NCBI GenBank assembly: GCA_016188455.1
Contig: JACPHR010000007.1
Location: 1-56,046, forward strand
Direction: 5' to 3'
DNA length: 56,046 nucleotides
Source: Candidatus Tayloriibacteriota bacterium
GTDB taxonomy: Bacteria; Patescibacteriota; Minisyncoccia; Phycocordibacterales; SIBU01
Shown: one piece after another, positions 1 to 7,381 of the stretch
Layout of the letters: every line of letters starts with the position of its first letter
Numbering within the stretch: position 1 is the stretch's first letter
Program-made: the position numbers and the translations under genes
Notes under the pieces: model-generated
What the model was told of the DNA's origin: nothing
Seen by the model: the letters and a program-made list of their open reading frames with translations, nothing else
Database searches by the model: none

Positions 1-359
1 ATCGCCGCGTGAGAAGTGATGCCGCCTTCGTCCGTGATGAAGGCGGCGGCCCTCTTCATCGTCGGTACCATATTGGGCGTAGTCATGCTTGTTACTAAAA
101 TATCACCCGGTTTTACTTTTTCCAAATCCTCTTTTTTAAAAATAAGCCGTGCTTGCCCCCGCACTTTTCCGCGGCAGGCGGTTGTTCCGCGAAGTTCGGA
201 AACATCAGTCGTATCAATTTTGAAAAATTCTCGAATCTTCTCGCTCTCCACTCCCGAAGCGCAAGGCATCACCGACGGCGAGGGAATCCAAAAAATTCTG
301 GACGCCAAGGAGTTGGTCGGTAATGGTTTTCGGGTCTTCAAAGTCACAAACAGTGCCAT
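1..359 (-). CDS. Phosphohistidine swivelling-domain (PEP-utilising) protein, 3' end outside window
   Basis: The minus-strand frame from ATG 359 runs off the left edge. Residues from about 55 onward match the PEP-utilising mobile (swivelling) domain: a CRGKVRGQARLIF entry strand, a PGDILVT strand, and TDEGGITSHAA with the phospho-accepting His. The first ~50 residues are unlike known domains, and a competing frame (stop at 214-216) is also open there, so the 5' part may be frameshifted or remodelled. No ATP-grasp domain precedes it; zwf lies immediately upstream. It is a relative of the 6050-7381 gene. The domain call is firm; the start and overall function are uncertain. Confidence 0.7.
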   Translation of the reverse strand, partial: MALFVTLKTRKPLPTNSLASRIFWIPSPSVMPCASGVESEKIREFFKIDTTDVSELRGTTACRGKVRGQARLIFKKEDLEKVKPGDILVTSMTTPNMVPTMKRAAAFITDEGGITSHAA

Positions 360-393
360 TAAGTTGTTGGGGTAGAAATATTGCCAACAGCGC

Positions 394-424
394 CCGCCCC
401 GATGCAACATCGGGGCGGTTTTTT
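394..424 (+). terminator. Perfect hairpin plus T-run (CCCGATG/CATCGGG family)
   Basis: Eleven-bp arms (394-404 and 408-418) around a CAA loop are followed by a T-rich tract on the plus strand. This has the shape of a rho-independent terminator for plus-strand transcription, yet no plus-strand gene precedes it in the window. The same palindrome core occurs inside zwf near 1499-1515 and near 15895, so it may equally be a dispersed repeat. Confidence 0.6.
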
Positions 425-452
425 ATTTTCTGGAGAACACTTAAAACGTCAC

Positions 453-488
453 GTAACACAACTCAAGCTATCGCTTTAGTTGTGTTAC
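453..488. other. Long hairpin downstream of zwf
   Basis: The 11-bp arms GTAACACAACT/AGTTGTGTTAC enclose a second small stem (AAGC/GCTT). It lies between the zwf stop and the next gene, so it is a plausible 3'-end stabiliser or processing hairpin. There is no clean T-run on the minus strand. Confidence 0.5.
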
Positions 489-520
489 ATGCCCTTGCGT
501 ACGCCGTTTTAAAATTTTAG

Positions 521-1978
521 TTACTTCTCAATGTCAATTCGCCTTTCGGGCATCGTGCCTTTGGCGTATTTCAGAAGCGGCGCGGCGGCTTTGCGCCACG
601 CCGCCAGAATCGGCATAACGATTTTCCACTCCGCGACGACTTCGTCGGTAGAAGTGAAAAGCGTCTGGTCTCCTTTGATAGCGTCAAGCAAAACTTTCTC
701 GTAAGCTTCGTTTTTTGTTTCGCCAACCGCGCCACCATAGGTTGAAAAAGGAATTTCGGCAGGATTTCCGGAATGGCGCATGATTGAAATTTCTTCTTTC
801 GGCTGGATTTTGAATTTTACCGCCGCCGCCAAAACACGCTCGCCTGAAATTGTAACCTCTATCGGTTTCTTAAAATAAACCTCAATGGCCGCGTAAGACT
901 GCGGCAAACCCTTGCCGCTCTCAAGGATAAAGCCGACGCCGCGCCAGCGCGGCGTCGCCAGACCGAGCTCTATTTTGAAATAAGTTTCGGTAGTTGAACT
1001 CGGACTGACCCCGGGCTCTGTCTTGTACCCTTGATATTGGGCGCGCGCCGCGTCCTTTGCTAATTTAAATTTCTTGAGAATCGCGGCTCGTTTAGCCCGC
1101 ACCGCGGCCGCTGAAAAATCTTCGGGCTTTTCCATCGCCACCAGCGCCGCCATCTGCAGGGCGTGATTTTGGCCGACATCGCGCAAAGCCCCAAGGGCGT
1201 CGTAAAACGCGCCGCGGCCGTTAATGCCTTCTTTTTCAAAAAGTTTGATTGCAATTTTTTCAATATGCTCCCGATTCCAAAACGGCTCAAAAGCGCCGTC
1301 GGAAAATCGGAATTTTAGAATATGCTGTAAGGTTTCCTTGGCCAGGTAATGGTCAATCCGAAAAATTTGGGTTTCGGAAAAAAGCTCGCCGAGCAAACGG
1401 TCAAGTTTTTCGGCGTTTTTGAGGTCACTGCCAAACGGTTTTTCAATCAGAATACGGGTCCACCCTGTTAGACGTCCGTCATAAAATGCCGGCCGTCCCG
1501 ATGCCGCATCGGGACGGACTTCTAACGGGGTCCACCCTTCTCCAACCTCAACCGGCGCGCAGGGAATGGCGAGGCCAGATGTAGAAATATGATCCAATAT
1601 GCCTTCATAGGATACAGGCGGTGTAGCCAGATAAAAAAGTTTGTTCATGCACACGCCGGCTTCGGCATCAAGCCTCCCTAGGACCTCGGCCACTTTTTGG
1701 TAACTATCCGAACTGCCCAAATCACCTTCAATATAAAGAAAATGCTCAAGAAACTTTTTTAACGTCTCGGACGGCAAATTTGGCGATTTTTCCAAAAGTG
1801 TATCGCTTAAAAACTGCCGAAACTGGTCATCGCCCCACGGCCTGCGGGAAAAAGCCGCCACCCGAAAAACTTCAGGCGTTTGCCCTTTAGCGAAAAGCTT
1901 GTAAAGCGCCGGGGCCAGTTTTTTTCGGAACAAATCACCCGTGGCCCCAAAAATGACGACGGCTGTGGGATTAGTCAT
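521..1978 (-). CDS. zwf: Glucose-6-phosphate 1-dehydrogenase
   Basis: Oxidises glucose-6-phosphate to 6-phosphogluconolactone with NAD(P)+, the entry step of the oxidative pentose phosphate pathway, in the cytosol. The Rossmann motif GATGDLFRKKLAPAL is at the N-terminus, and the catalytic segment RIDHYLAKETLQ (family consensus RIDHYLGKE) follows the EKPFG substrate-site segment. ATG 1978 is chosen because the nucleotide-binding strand starts directly after it; the longer open frame upstream has no homology. The product is 485 residues, the usual family length plus an in-frame insert of about 30 residues just before GWTRILIEKPFG, encoded by a palindromic repeat (1456-1537). No other pentose-phosphate gene is adjacent. 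Confidence 0.93.
   Translation of the reverse strand: MTNPTAVVIFGATGDLFRKKLAPALYKLFAKGQTPEVFRVAAFSRRPWGDDQFRQFLSDTLLEKSPNLPSETLKKFLEHFLYIEGDLGSSDSYQKVAEVLGRLDAEAGVCMNKLFYLATPPVSYEGILDHISTSGLAIPCAPVEVGEGWTPLEVRPDAASGRPAFYDGRLTGWTRILIEKPFGSDLKNAEKLDRLLGELFSETQIFRIDHYLAKETLQHILKFRFSDGAFEPFWNREHIEKIAIKLFEKEGINGRGAFYDALGALRDVGQNHALQMAALVAMEKPEDFSAAAVRAKRAAILKKFKLAKDAARAQYQGYKTEPGVSPSSTTETYFKIELGLATPRWRGVGFILESGKGLPQSYAAIEVYFKKPIEVTISGERVLAAAVKFKIQPKEEISIMRHSGNPAEIPFSTYGGAVGETKNEAYEKVLLDAIKGDQTLFTSTDEVVAEWKIVMPILAAWRKAAAPLLKYAKGTMPERRIDIEK
1456..1537. repeat. Palindromic mini-element inserted in frame in zwf
   Basis: GGGTCCACCC occurs at both ends in direct orientation (1456-1465 and 1528-1537). 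Between them is an inverted arrangement (GTTAGA.GTCCGTC near 1467-1480 against GACGGACTTCTAAC near 1513-1526) with a central CCCGATGC.GCATCGGG palindrome. It encodes a GWTPLEVRPDAASGRPAFY-like segment that duplicates part of the flanking GWTR sequence. Confidence 0.75.
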
Positions 1979-2114
1979 AAAGAAATTTCTTAACATTATA
2001 CAATGGTTTCCGCTCACCGCCGAAAGAAGGACTCGTATAAACCGTTTGACACCGAAAATTTTATACTGTAGAGTAACAACAGACAAAAAAGCAGAACGGC
2101 TACGGAGGTGCAAA

Positions 2115-2918
2115 GTGAACACTACAATAGCGATATTCCGCCACGGCCATACGGACTACCGACAGGGCAACAGGTCCGTCTCAATTGAGATGGCGAACGA
2201 CCTGTCAATGCCTTCGGCGGATGGCGAGCCGCCCGAGCACTCATTCCTGAACGCCGTAAATGACCTGAAAAATAAGGCCAAGGCATTATCTTACTATATC
2301 AACCCCGGTAAGAGAACCGTCATCCACTCGTCAGGAACGGGACGCACCCTTAGCACGGCGAAAATCATTCAGCTGGAACTGGCGAGTGAGGGACTAGCAT
2401 TCGAGAGGCACGATGGTCCTTGGGCGATTCACCACGAGCCTCTATTGGATGAAGTCGGCTGCTTTGACTGGAAGCTGTTCCTGGCTCTGGTCAACGGCGG
2501 CTACACGGAGTTTGGAGACGATATGTGGGTCATTGACCCTCAAGACTCCAACCCGAAAGGCCTCGGCGCCGACGACTACTTCTACTTTGATTGCTTGCAC
2601 AAACTGCCAGGGGCCGTCCTCAAAAAATGGCCGGAGGGTTTCGCCAGTCGCGTCAAATCTTTTGAGACGTCGGCGCACTGCCTTGAGCGTCTCAAGGAGG
2701 CGATCAGAAACGCCGCGCGACAGCCGGAGCGCCAGTGGATTTTCGTGACTCACGGGGGGTTAGCGGCTTTTCCCGTCAGGGTCTTTACCAACCATCAAGT
2801 GAAGGAACTGGAGCGCGGGTCGTGGGCGCTCCTTGACGCCACAGATGGCAAAGCGACCATCCGCCGATTGTGTGAACAGCCGTTCGGCAACAAGGAAGCA
2901 AACCTGCTTGAACTTTAG
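2115..2918 (+). CDS. Histidine phosphatase superfamily protein
   Basis: Member of the RHG (phosphoglycerate mutase-like) superfamily, which transfers phosphate through a histidine. The catalytic FRHGHTD is at residues 8-14 and the second active-site histidine is in FVTHGGL, about 47 residues before the C-terminus. The GTG at 2115 is chosen because a strong GGAGGTG ribosome site sits 4 bases upstream and the catalytic motif then falls at the expected N-terminal position; the longer open frame overlaps zwf. Length is 267 residues with an insert-rich middle region, so the substrate cannot be assigned. It is divergent from zwf, with a TTGACA box at 2046-2051, and ends at a clear terminator. Confidence 0.85.
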   Translation: MNTTIAIFRHGHTDYRQGNRSVSIEMANDLSMPSADGEPPEHSFLNAVNDLKNKAKALSYYINPGKRTVIHSSGTGRTLSTAKIIQLELASEGLAFERHDGPWAIHHEPLLDEVGCFDWKLFLALVNGGYTEFGDDMWVIDPQDSNPKGLGADDYFYFDCLHKLPGAVLKKWPEGFASRVKSFETSAHCLERLKEAIRNAARQPERQWIFVTHGGLAAFPVRVFTNHQVKELERGSWALLDATDGKATIRRLCEQPFGNKEANLLEL

Positions 2919-2932
2919 CAAAGTTTGCCTCA

Positions 2933-2962
2933 AAGCGGCCCGGACAACTGGCCGCTTTTTTA
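2933..2962 (+). terminator. Rho-independent terminator of the histidine phosphatase gene
   Basis: The arms AAGCGGCC (2933-2940) and GGCCGCTT (2950-2957) enclose a 9-nt loop and are followed directly by a T-run. It overlaps the stop codon of the convergent kinase-like gene. Confidence 0.85.
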
Positions 2963-4012
2963 TTGCCAGCCGAAAACCTGACGCTTTAGAATTTTTTTAA
3001 CCGCCGCAAAGAAGCTTTGCTCGGCGGCGGCCTCATTGTCTGGATGAAAGCCCGGATTACAGTAAAGAAGCGCCAGCAAGCCGAGGGGCAAGCAAAGAGT
3101 TTGTCTGATTTCCTTGTCACCCGCCTTAGCCGCGTAGCTTTCAATAAATAATTCTCCCAGTTTCTTAAAATAAGAATTGCCCGTGCTGTGATAAAACCAA
3201 AGGTACTGGGCGACAAAATAGCCGACGTCAATGCCCGGTTCGCCGTAAGGAATGCGGGAAAAATCAATGACCGAAACCTTGCCCTTGGGCTGGCAAAAAA
3301 TATTGGCGCCCCAAAAATCGCCGTGCAGCGGCCGCAAGCGGTCCGCGCGACCTTGCCAACGGTAGATAAGGTCAAGAATCAAACCGATATAATCGGCGTG
3401 CGAGGAGCGTGGTAATAATGGATGCTTGTCGCCGAAATCGGCTAGAAACAAAAAAAAGTAGCCGGGGTAGGCGAGGAGCGACTGCAGGCTGTCGTTATAA
3501 AGAGTTTTTAGAGCGGCGGCGGAAAAGTCGGGGCGCGGACCGGCGTGAATGCGGACAAGAAGGTCAGCAATGGCTTTAATTTCTTTTTTGTCTTTTTCAT
3601 CCGGCGTTTTTTTGGCTTTTCTGCCGGCAAGCGATGCCCAGTAACTGTCGCCCAAATCATCGGCAAACTTTTGTAAATGATAGAGGGAAGCGCGCTCGTC
3701 AAGGTCAGGCAAAATAATCGTCTCGCCTTCTCGCCCGACCATCACGCCGATAGGCTCCGGCGAAAGAGCCGCTCTTTTGGCCATGCCGTGGCTGACCGCG
3801 TAAGAAAACAGATGCCGCTCCGCAATCTCAAAACCGGCCTCACCGTCGCGCTTCATCTTCTTCAGAAAAAACCGCTCGCCGCCTTGGGCGGTCAGCTGAA
3901 AGGCCTCCGACTGAAAACCGCCCTTCATCGCCTTGGCGCTCACAAAGAGAATGGGTCGGCCCAAACGTTTTGAAACAGCCTCGGAGAGTTTTTTCAATTC
4001 ATGGCTTTCCAT
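2960..4012 (-). CDS. APH-fold phosphotransferase family protein
   Basis: Protein-kinase-like enzyme of the aminoglycoside/choline kinase type. The catalytic loop LHGDFWGANIF (His-Gly-Asp...Asn) is near residue 229, and the metal-binding strand VSVIDFSRIPYGEPGIDVGY follows about 20 residues later. The N-terminal lobe has a plausible nucleotide-binding lysine in FFLKKM. At 350 residues it is full length. The family covers small-molecule and sugar or choline kinases as well as resistance enzymes, so the name does not imply antibiotic resistance. It is monocistronic, convergent with the histidine phosphatase gene. Confidence 0.8.
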   Translation of the reverse strand: MESHELKKLSEAVSKRLGRPILFVSAKAMKGGFQSEAFQLTAQGGERFFLKKMKRDGEAGFEIAERHLFSYAVSHGMAKRAALSPEPIGVMVGREGETIILPDLDERASLYHLQKFADDLGDSYWASLAGRKAKKTPDEKDKKEIKAIADLLVRIHAGPRPDFSAAALKTLYNDSLQSLLAYPGYFFLFLADFGDKHPLLPRSSHADYIGLILDLIYRWQGRADRLRPLHGDFWGANIFCQPKGKVSVIDFSRIPYGEPGIDVGYFVAQYLWFYHSTGNSYFKKLGELFIESYAAKAGDKEIRQTLCLPLGLLALLYCNPGFHPDNEAAAEQSFFAAVKKILKRQVFGWQ

Positions 4013-4074
4013 CTTTCAAACAAGATTACCCTTTTTGTAAAATTTTCACAACTCCGATATCAGCATCCACCCCA

Positions 4075-4157
4075 GTAGCAGATCCGCCAGCTGGCAGATC
4101 GCTACGGGGCAGGCTTCCACCACATCCCCGTCCTTTACTCCAGAGGAGGGCCCTCCT
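4075..4157. repeat. Intergenic palindromes
   Basis: A 31-bp near-perfect palindrome (4075-4105, arms GTAGC.GATC.GCC) and a perfect 14-bp palindrome AGGAGGGCCCTCCT (4144-4157) lie in the gene-free stretch between the kinase gene and the toxin-antitoxin pair. No gene or promoter is evident here. Confidence 0.6.
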
Positions 4158-4235
4158 TTGGAGGACAAACTTCTGTGGCAATTTTGGTGCCGATGATGCG
4201 AAATTATCCATCAAACGAAAACTGTCATTGTGATG

Positions 4236-4925
4236 TCAATCAAGCCCCAAAAGTTCGCGGGCGATTTTTTTAGTTTCTTCTTGAAAGAATTTTTTGATAT
4301 TACCCCAACTGGCGTTAAAAAAAAGTGTGGGCATCGGGTCGTCTTCGGCATCAACAAAATACACCAAACTTTTAAGAATGTGATTTGGATTTTGTTTTAC
4401 GCGATAGTGCCGCTCTGCCCGCCGTATGCTCTCTTTAAGCGGTTGGATGTTTTTACTAATCCAGTACAAATCTACAAAATCGCGTTTTTTACCGCGCTGG
4501 CTAATCGCCGCGATTTTCATGGCGGCGATATCGGGAGGAGTTAAAATAGAAACCGAACCGATTTTGAGCACCGATTCCGCGGGATCAAAAAATGGGTAAG
4601 CAATCAGACTCATTTTCGCCCCCAACAATCTTCCGTAAACCGTTCCCCGGTCAAGCGAGTCTGTTTCCCATTTCCCAGTCGTACTTAATTGTTCCACTAT
4701 TTTCTTTTCGTCAAAAGATTTTTCCGGCGTAAAAAAATCCAGGTCAACGGATTGGCGATGACCGGCTTGGAGTGCCAGCGCCGTGCCACCCGCCAAATAC
4801 CATCCGCCCGACGAAAAAAACGGCGTTATAATACAACGTTTAAAAGCCTCACGCGCCACAGTGGGAAGCGCTTCAAGACGCAACTGTTCCAAAACGCCGG
4901 CATTTATGTGAGAAGAAGCGACCAT
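4236..4925 (-). CDS. AbiEii/AbiGii-type nucleotidyltransferase (candidate toxin)
   Basis: Member of the nucleotidyltransferase AbiEii toxin family. The signature LAGGTALALQAGHRQSVDLDFF (residues ~44-65, read in two halves) contains the GG[ST] and DxD metal-binding motifs, and a conserved KRDFVDLYW motif follows in the second half. Family members transfer nucleotides to RNA or tRNA and cause reversible growth arrest. At 229 residues it is complete. It overlaps by 22 nt the end of an upstream small gene (4904-5167), the usual arrangement in which the antitoxin is translated first. Confidence 0.8.
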   Translation of the reverse strand: MVASSHINAGVLEQLRLEALPTVAREAFKRCIITPFFSSGGWYLAGGTALALQAGHRQSVDLDFFTPEKSFDEKKIVEQLSTTGKWETDSLDRGTVYGRLLGAKMSLIAYPFFDPAESVLKIGSVSILTPPDIAAMKIAAISQRGKKRDFVDLYWISKNIQPLKESIRRAERHYRVKQNPNHILKSLVYFVDAEDDPMPTLFFNASWGNIKKFFQEETKKIARELLGLD

Positions 4926-5167
4926 AAAGCTTTTGACTTATCGTGTACCTGACTTCGAGGTAATTCCATCACTCGCTTGATTTCGCTTTTCGGGTAATAC
5001 CGGAAAAGCCAACGCACCTCCTCCGTATTGCCAAAATCAAGAATGCGCTCGATGATGTACACCGCGTGCTTTTCGGGGTCTATGGTTTTCGGGTCCACGT
5101 CCCAAAAAAGCGACTGGCGAAAAACCATCACAGGCAGTTTTTTGGTCTGCTGTTTTTTAACTTTCAT
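4904..5167 (-). CDS. Small antitoxin-like protein (DUF6922-like)
   Basis: An 87-residue protein with a basic N-terminus, an FWDVDPKTIDPEKHAVYIIERILDFG-type segment (shortened here to its core DVDPKTIDPEKHA) and a helical C-terminus. Proteins of this shape commonly precede AbiEii-type nucleotidyltransferases. The overlap with the toxin gene suggests translational coupling and an antitoxin role. Assignment is by context and family resemblance only; no DNA-binding motif can be proven by eye. Confidence 0.6.
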   Translation of the reverse strand: MKVKKQQTKKLPVMVFRQSLFWDVDPKTIDPEKHAVYIIERILDFGNTEEVRWLFRYYPKSEIKRVMELPRSQVHDKSKALWSLLLT

Positions 5168-5186
5168 CGCTCTATACTAGCACATT

Positions 5187-5627
5187 TTATGTCTTTTTCC
5201 CAGCCGATTTTTCCACAAACTCTGCTATGTATTTCATATATTCTACATATTGCCCGATACCGCCTGAAATATCATCCATCACAAGTTTTCTTTGAATTTT
5301 CTCATATCCGTGCACTAAGCGATTGCGCAAGCCAACCGAACCTGAAATCTTTTCCGCAAGATCAACCGGCAGGACGCCGTGTTTGCCTAAAATACGAAAC
5401 GTTCCCTCATAATCATCCGACGGTTCAAGTTTAGCGCGAGTCATAATATGCGTATTGATATCAATCGCCGCATCGGCAATAAGTTGAAACAGCCGCTCCA
5501 CAATAAATATCTCCGGGTCATGAAGTTCCATCTTGCCCTGCCTATATTTTTCAAGATATGGCATAAGCTTGCGAAGATACAAACTCATTGCCGCCAGCTT
5601 GCTTTTAATCACATCCTCATTGGGCAT
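5187..5627 (-). CDS. hepT: HepT-like HEPN ribonuclease toxin
   Basis: Compact all-helical HEPN protein of 146 residues with the catalytic Rx4-6H motif in GLRNRLVHGYE (near residue 100). HepT family members are RNases that are neutralised by a cognate MNT nucleotidyltransferase, which modifies the tyrosine of the RxxxxHxY motif. The 11-bp overlap with the upstream mntA (5617-5627) supports an MNT-HepT operon. A second, diverged pair is at 30318-31182. Confidence 0.85.
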   Translation of the reverse strand: MPNEDVIKSKLAAMSLYLRKLMPYLEKYRQGKMELHDPEIFIVERLFQLIADAAIDINTHIMTRAKLEPSDDYEGTFRILGKHGVLPVDLAEKISGSVGLRNRLVHGYEKIQRKLVMDDISGGIGQYVEYMKYIAEFVEKSAGKKT

Positions 5628-6021
5628 AGCTTTTTAGAAAATTCTTTACATAACTATCCCGATAAACGCGAAGTGGTTTGGTCTCCATATAGAGGCGATT
5701 AGCATACATTGAAAACATGTCGAACGTACTGCTGTCCTCTTCAAACAAAACGATGCTCTGATCAGCCGCTTGTTTTTTGAGCTCGGGCGATACATTGCGC
5801 ATATTTACAAATTCCACGTCTGGATTTTTAAAAATACGAGCCAGTTCAAGAGCGATATTGTAGGATTCGCGGTAACCAATATCTCTTCGCGACAAATAAC
5901 CCACGTCCACATCGCTTTTTTTGTGCGTATGCCCAGTTGCTTGCGAGCCAAACAGCACCACGAGCCCAAGATCATGCTTTTTGGCCATTTCTGCTATTTT
6001 CTTTTTGTCCACTTCTATCAT
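5617..6021 (-). CDS. mntA: MNT nucleotidyltransferase antitoxin
   Basis: Minimal nucleotidyltransferase with the GSx10DxD motif in LFGSQATGHTHKKSDVDVGY. ATG 6021 (MIEVDKK) is preferred over an upstream in-frame ATG because the family begins here. Known MNT antitoxins transfer AMP to the HEPN toxin and so inactivate it. It is the first gene of an operon with hepT; the 134-residue length is normal. Its N-terminal alignment with the paralogue at 30730-31182 shows that the paralogue carries a 15-residue insertion. Confidence 0.85.
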   Translation of the reverse strand: MIEVDKKKIAEMAKKHDLGLVVLFGSQATGHTHKKSDVDVGYLSRRDIGYRESYNIALELARIFKNPDVEFVNMRNVSPELKKQAADQSIVLFEEDSSTFDMFSMYANRLYMETKPLRVYRDSYVKNFLKSYAQ

Positions 6022-6049
6022 ACAAATACCATAACATAAAATGAACAAA

Positions 6050-7381
6050 TTAAGAAGCTTTTTTTATTATTTTCACAATACCTTTATCCGCGTCCACTTC
6101 CACCAAATCCTCGTCTTTTACCACTTGAGTAATGACTTTAATGCCGGTCACGCATGGGGTTTTGAGTTCACGGGCGACGATGGCAGCGTGGCAGGTGATA
6201 CCGCCGTCTTCGGTCACAATGGCCGCCGCTTTTTTCATGGCGGGCACGAGCGAAGGGAAGGTCGTATGGGATACCATAATGTCGCCTTGTTTCATTTTGC
6301 CCATTTCCTCGGGCTGATTGACGATTTTTACTATCCCTTTGGCATAGCCGCTACAAGCGCATGTGCCTTTGAATGTATCCTCGCTGCTTTTGACTTCTTC
6401 TTTTTTAATAGTTTTTGATTTAATGAATTTGTCGGCTTCCTCGCCTGTAAGAACGGAGAGTTTGTTGTTCTTACGAATCACAACCGCGTGGATTTTCCGC
6501 CTTTTAATTTCCGCTTTATCGGCTTTTCTGTTGTTAAGCAAAAGGTTTTCAATTTCCGTATGAAGTAGCATATGCGTTTCTTTGACACTTAGGCCAAGAC
6601 GCTTGCTTATTTCATTCATAATCTTATCCAGAACAAAAAAGGCGAAATAACAAGAATCTTTTCGGTATCCTTTGAGAAAAGTGATATCGGCCGCCAGTTC
6701 ATAGACTTTTTGCAAGTCTTTCGGAATCTTTAACTTTTTTATTAAATCCGCCTTTTGTTTTTTAATCTCCTTCGGCCGGTCAACAATCTTTTTGATTTCC
6801 TTTTTTGGGTCAATTCCCTCGCGAATCAGTCCCGACCATACCGACAAATAGTAATCAATTCCGTAAGCCGGACCTAAATAACCAAACGGCGTCCATCGCC
6901 ACTTTTCATAATGCTTTAATATCGCCTCTTTAAGGGAAGGCTTAAGATTGGCGGGAACTTTGGAATAATCTTTAAGTTCTTTAAATATGTCTCCGGCTTC
7001 TTTATCTTCCGATATTTTTTGAACTATTTCCAAAGATTCCAATTCCTCTTTTTGGCCAAAGCTTGTTTTTTCCGATGTGGTGAGAGCGGTAAATACTTCG
7101 GCGGGATTTAACTTTGAATTGTTTACAGAAATTAGAGCTTTGGCTTTTTCAAGAAGTGAATTAGCAAAAGTGCCGCCATAATTGTCCACATACCAAGTAC
7201 TGCCGAGCGAATGTTGGTGAGACTCTTCGTAGGCCGCAAGAACTTTAAGGTAAATGGCCGATAATTCCTTGTTTGTCGCCTTTTTTAAATCTTTCCTCAA
7301 ACTCTTCCTCGCCGCATTGAAACATTCGTCATTTAACTTATAAGACTCTTGATGATTTTTCAGTAGGGTTGTCCTTGCCAA
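6050..7381 (-). CDS. PEP synthase-like protein, C-terminal half with swivelling His domain
   Basis: 443 residues. The first ~320 are mostly helical with no firm assignment; they may correspond to the substrate domain of rifampin-phosphotransferase-like proteins. From about residue 340 there is a phosphohistidine swivelling domain: a CACSGYAKGIV entry, QGDIMVSHTT, and the active-site EDGGITCHAAIVAREL. The chain stops soon after this domain, so the C-terminal TIM barrel that makes PEP in true PpsA is missing. It overlaps the N-terminal half (7338-8594) by 44 bp in another frame. This is either a split gene or one frameshift in a single ~850-residue protein. Confidence 0.75.
   Translation of the reverse strand: MARTTLLKNHQESYKLNDECFNAARKSLRKDLKKATNKELSAIYLKVLAAYEESHQHSLGSTWYVDNYGGTFANSLLEKAKALISVNNSKLNPAEVFTALTTSEKTSFGQKEELESLEIVQKISEDKEAGDIFKELKDYSKVPANLKPSLKEAILKHYEKWRWTPFGYLGPAYGIDYYLSVWSGLIREGIDPKKEIKKIVDRPKEIKKQKADLIKKLKIPKDLQKVYELAADITFLKGYRKDSCYFAFFVLDKIMNEISKRLGLSVKETHMLLHTEIENLLLNNRKADKAEIKRRKIHAVVIRKNNKLSVLTGEEADKFIKSKTIKKEEVKSSEDTFKGTCACSGYAKGIVKIVNQPEEMGKMKQGDIMVSHTTFPSLVPAMKKAAAIVTEDGGITCHAAIVARELKTPCVTGIKVITQVVKDEDLVEVDADKGIVKIIKKAS

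Noticed and set aside
214-459. An 81-residue minus-strand gene near the left edge
   Set aside because: It is in a different frame from the clear swivelling domain and contains translated palindrome sequence (RPDVASGR). It may be the displaced 5' end of the partial gene but is not an independent gene.
2960-4012. Aminoglycoside resistance gene
   Set aside because: The APH fold is clear, but the family includes many housekeeping small-molecule kinases and nothing in the sequence indicates antibiotic specificity.
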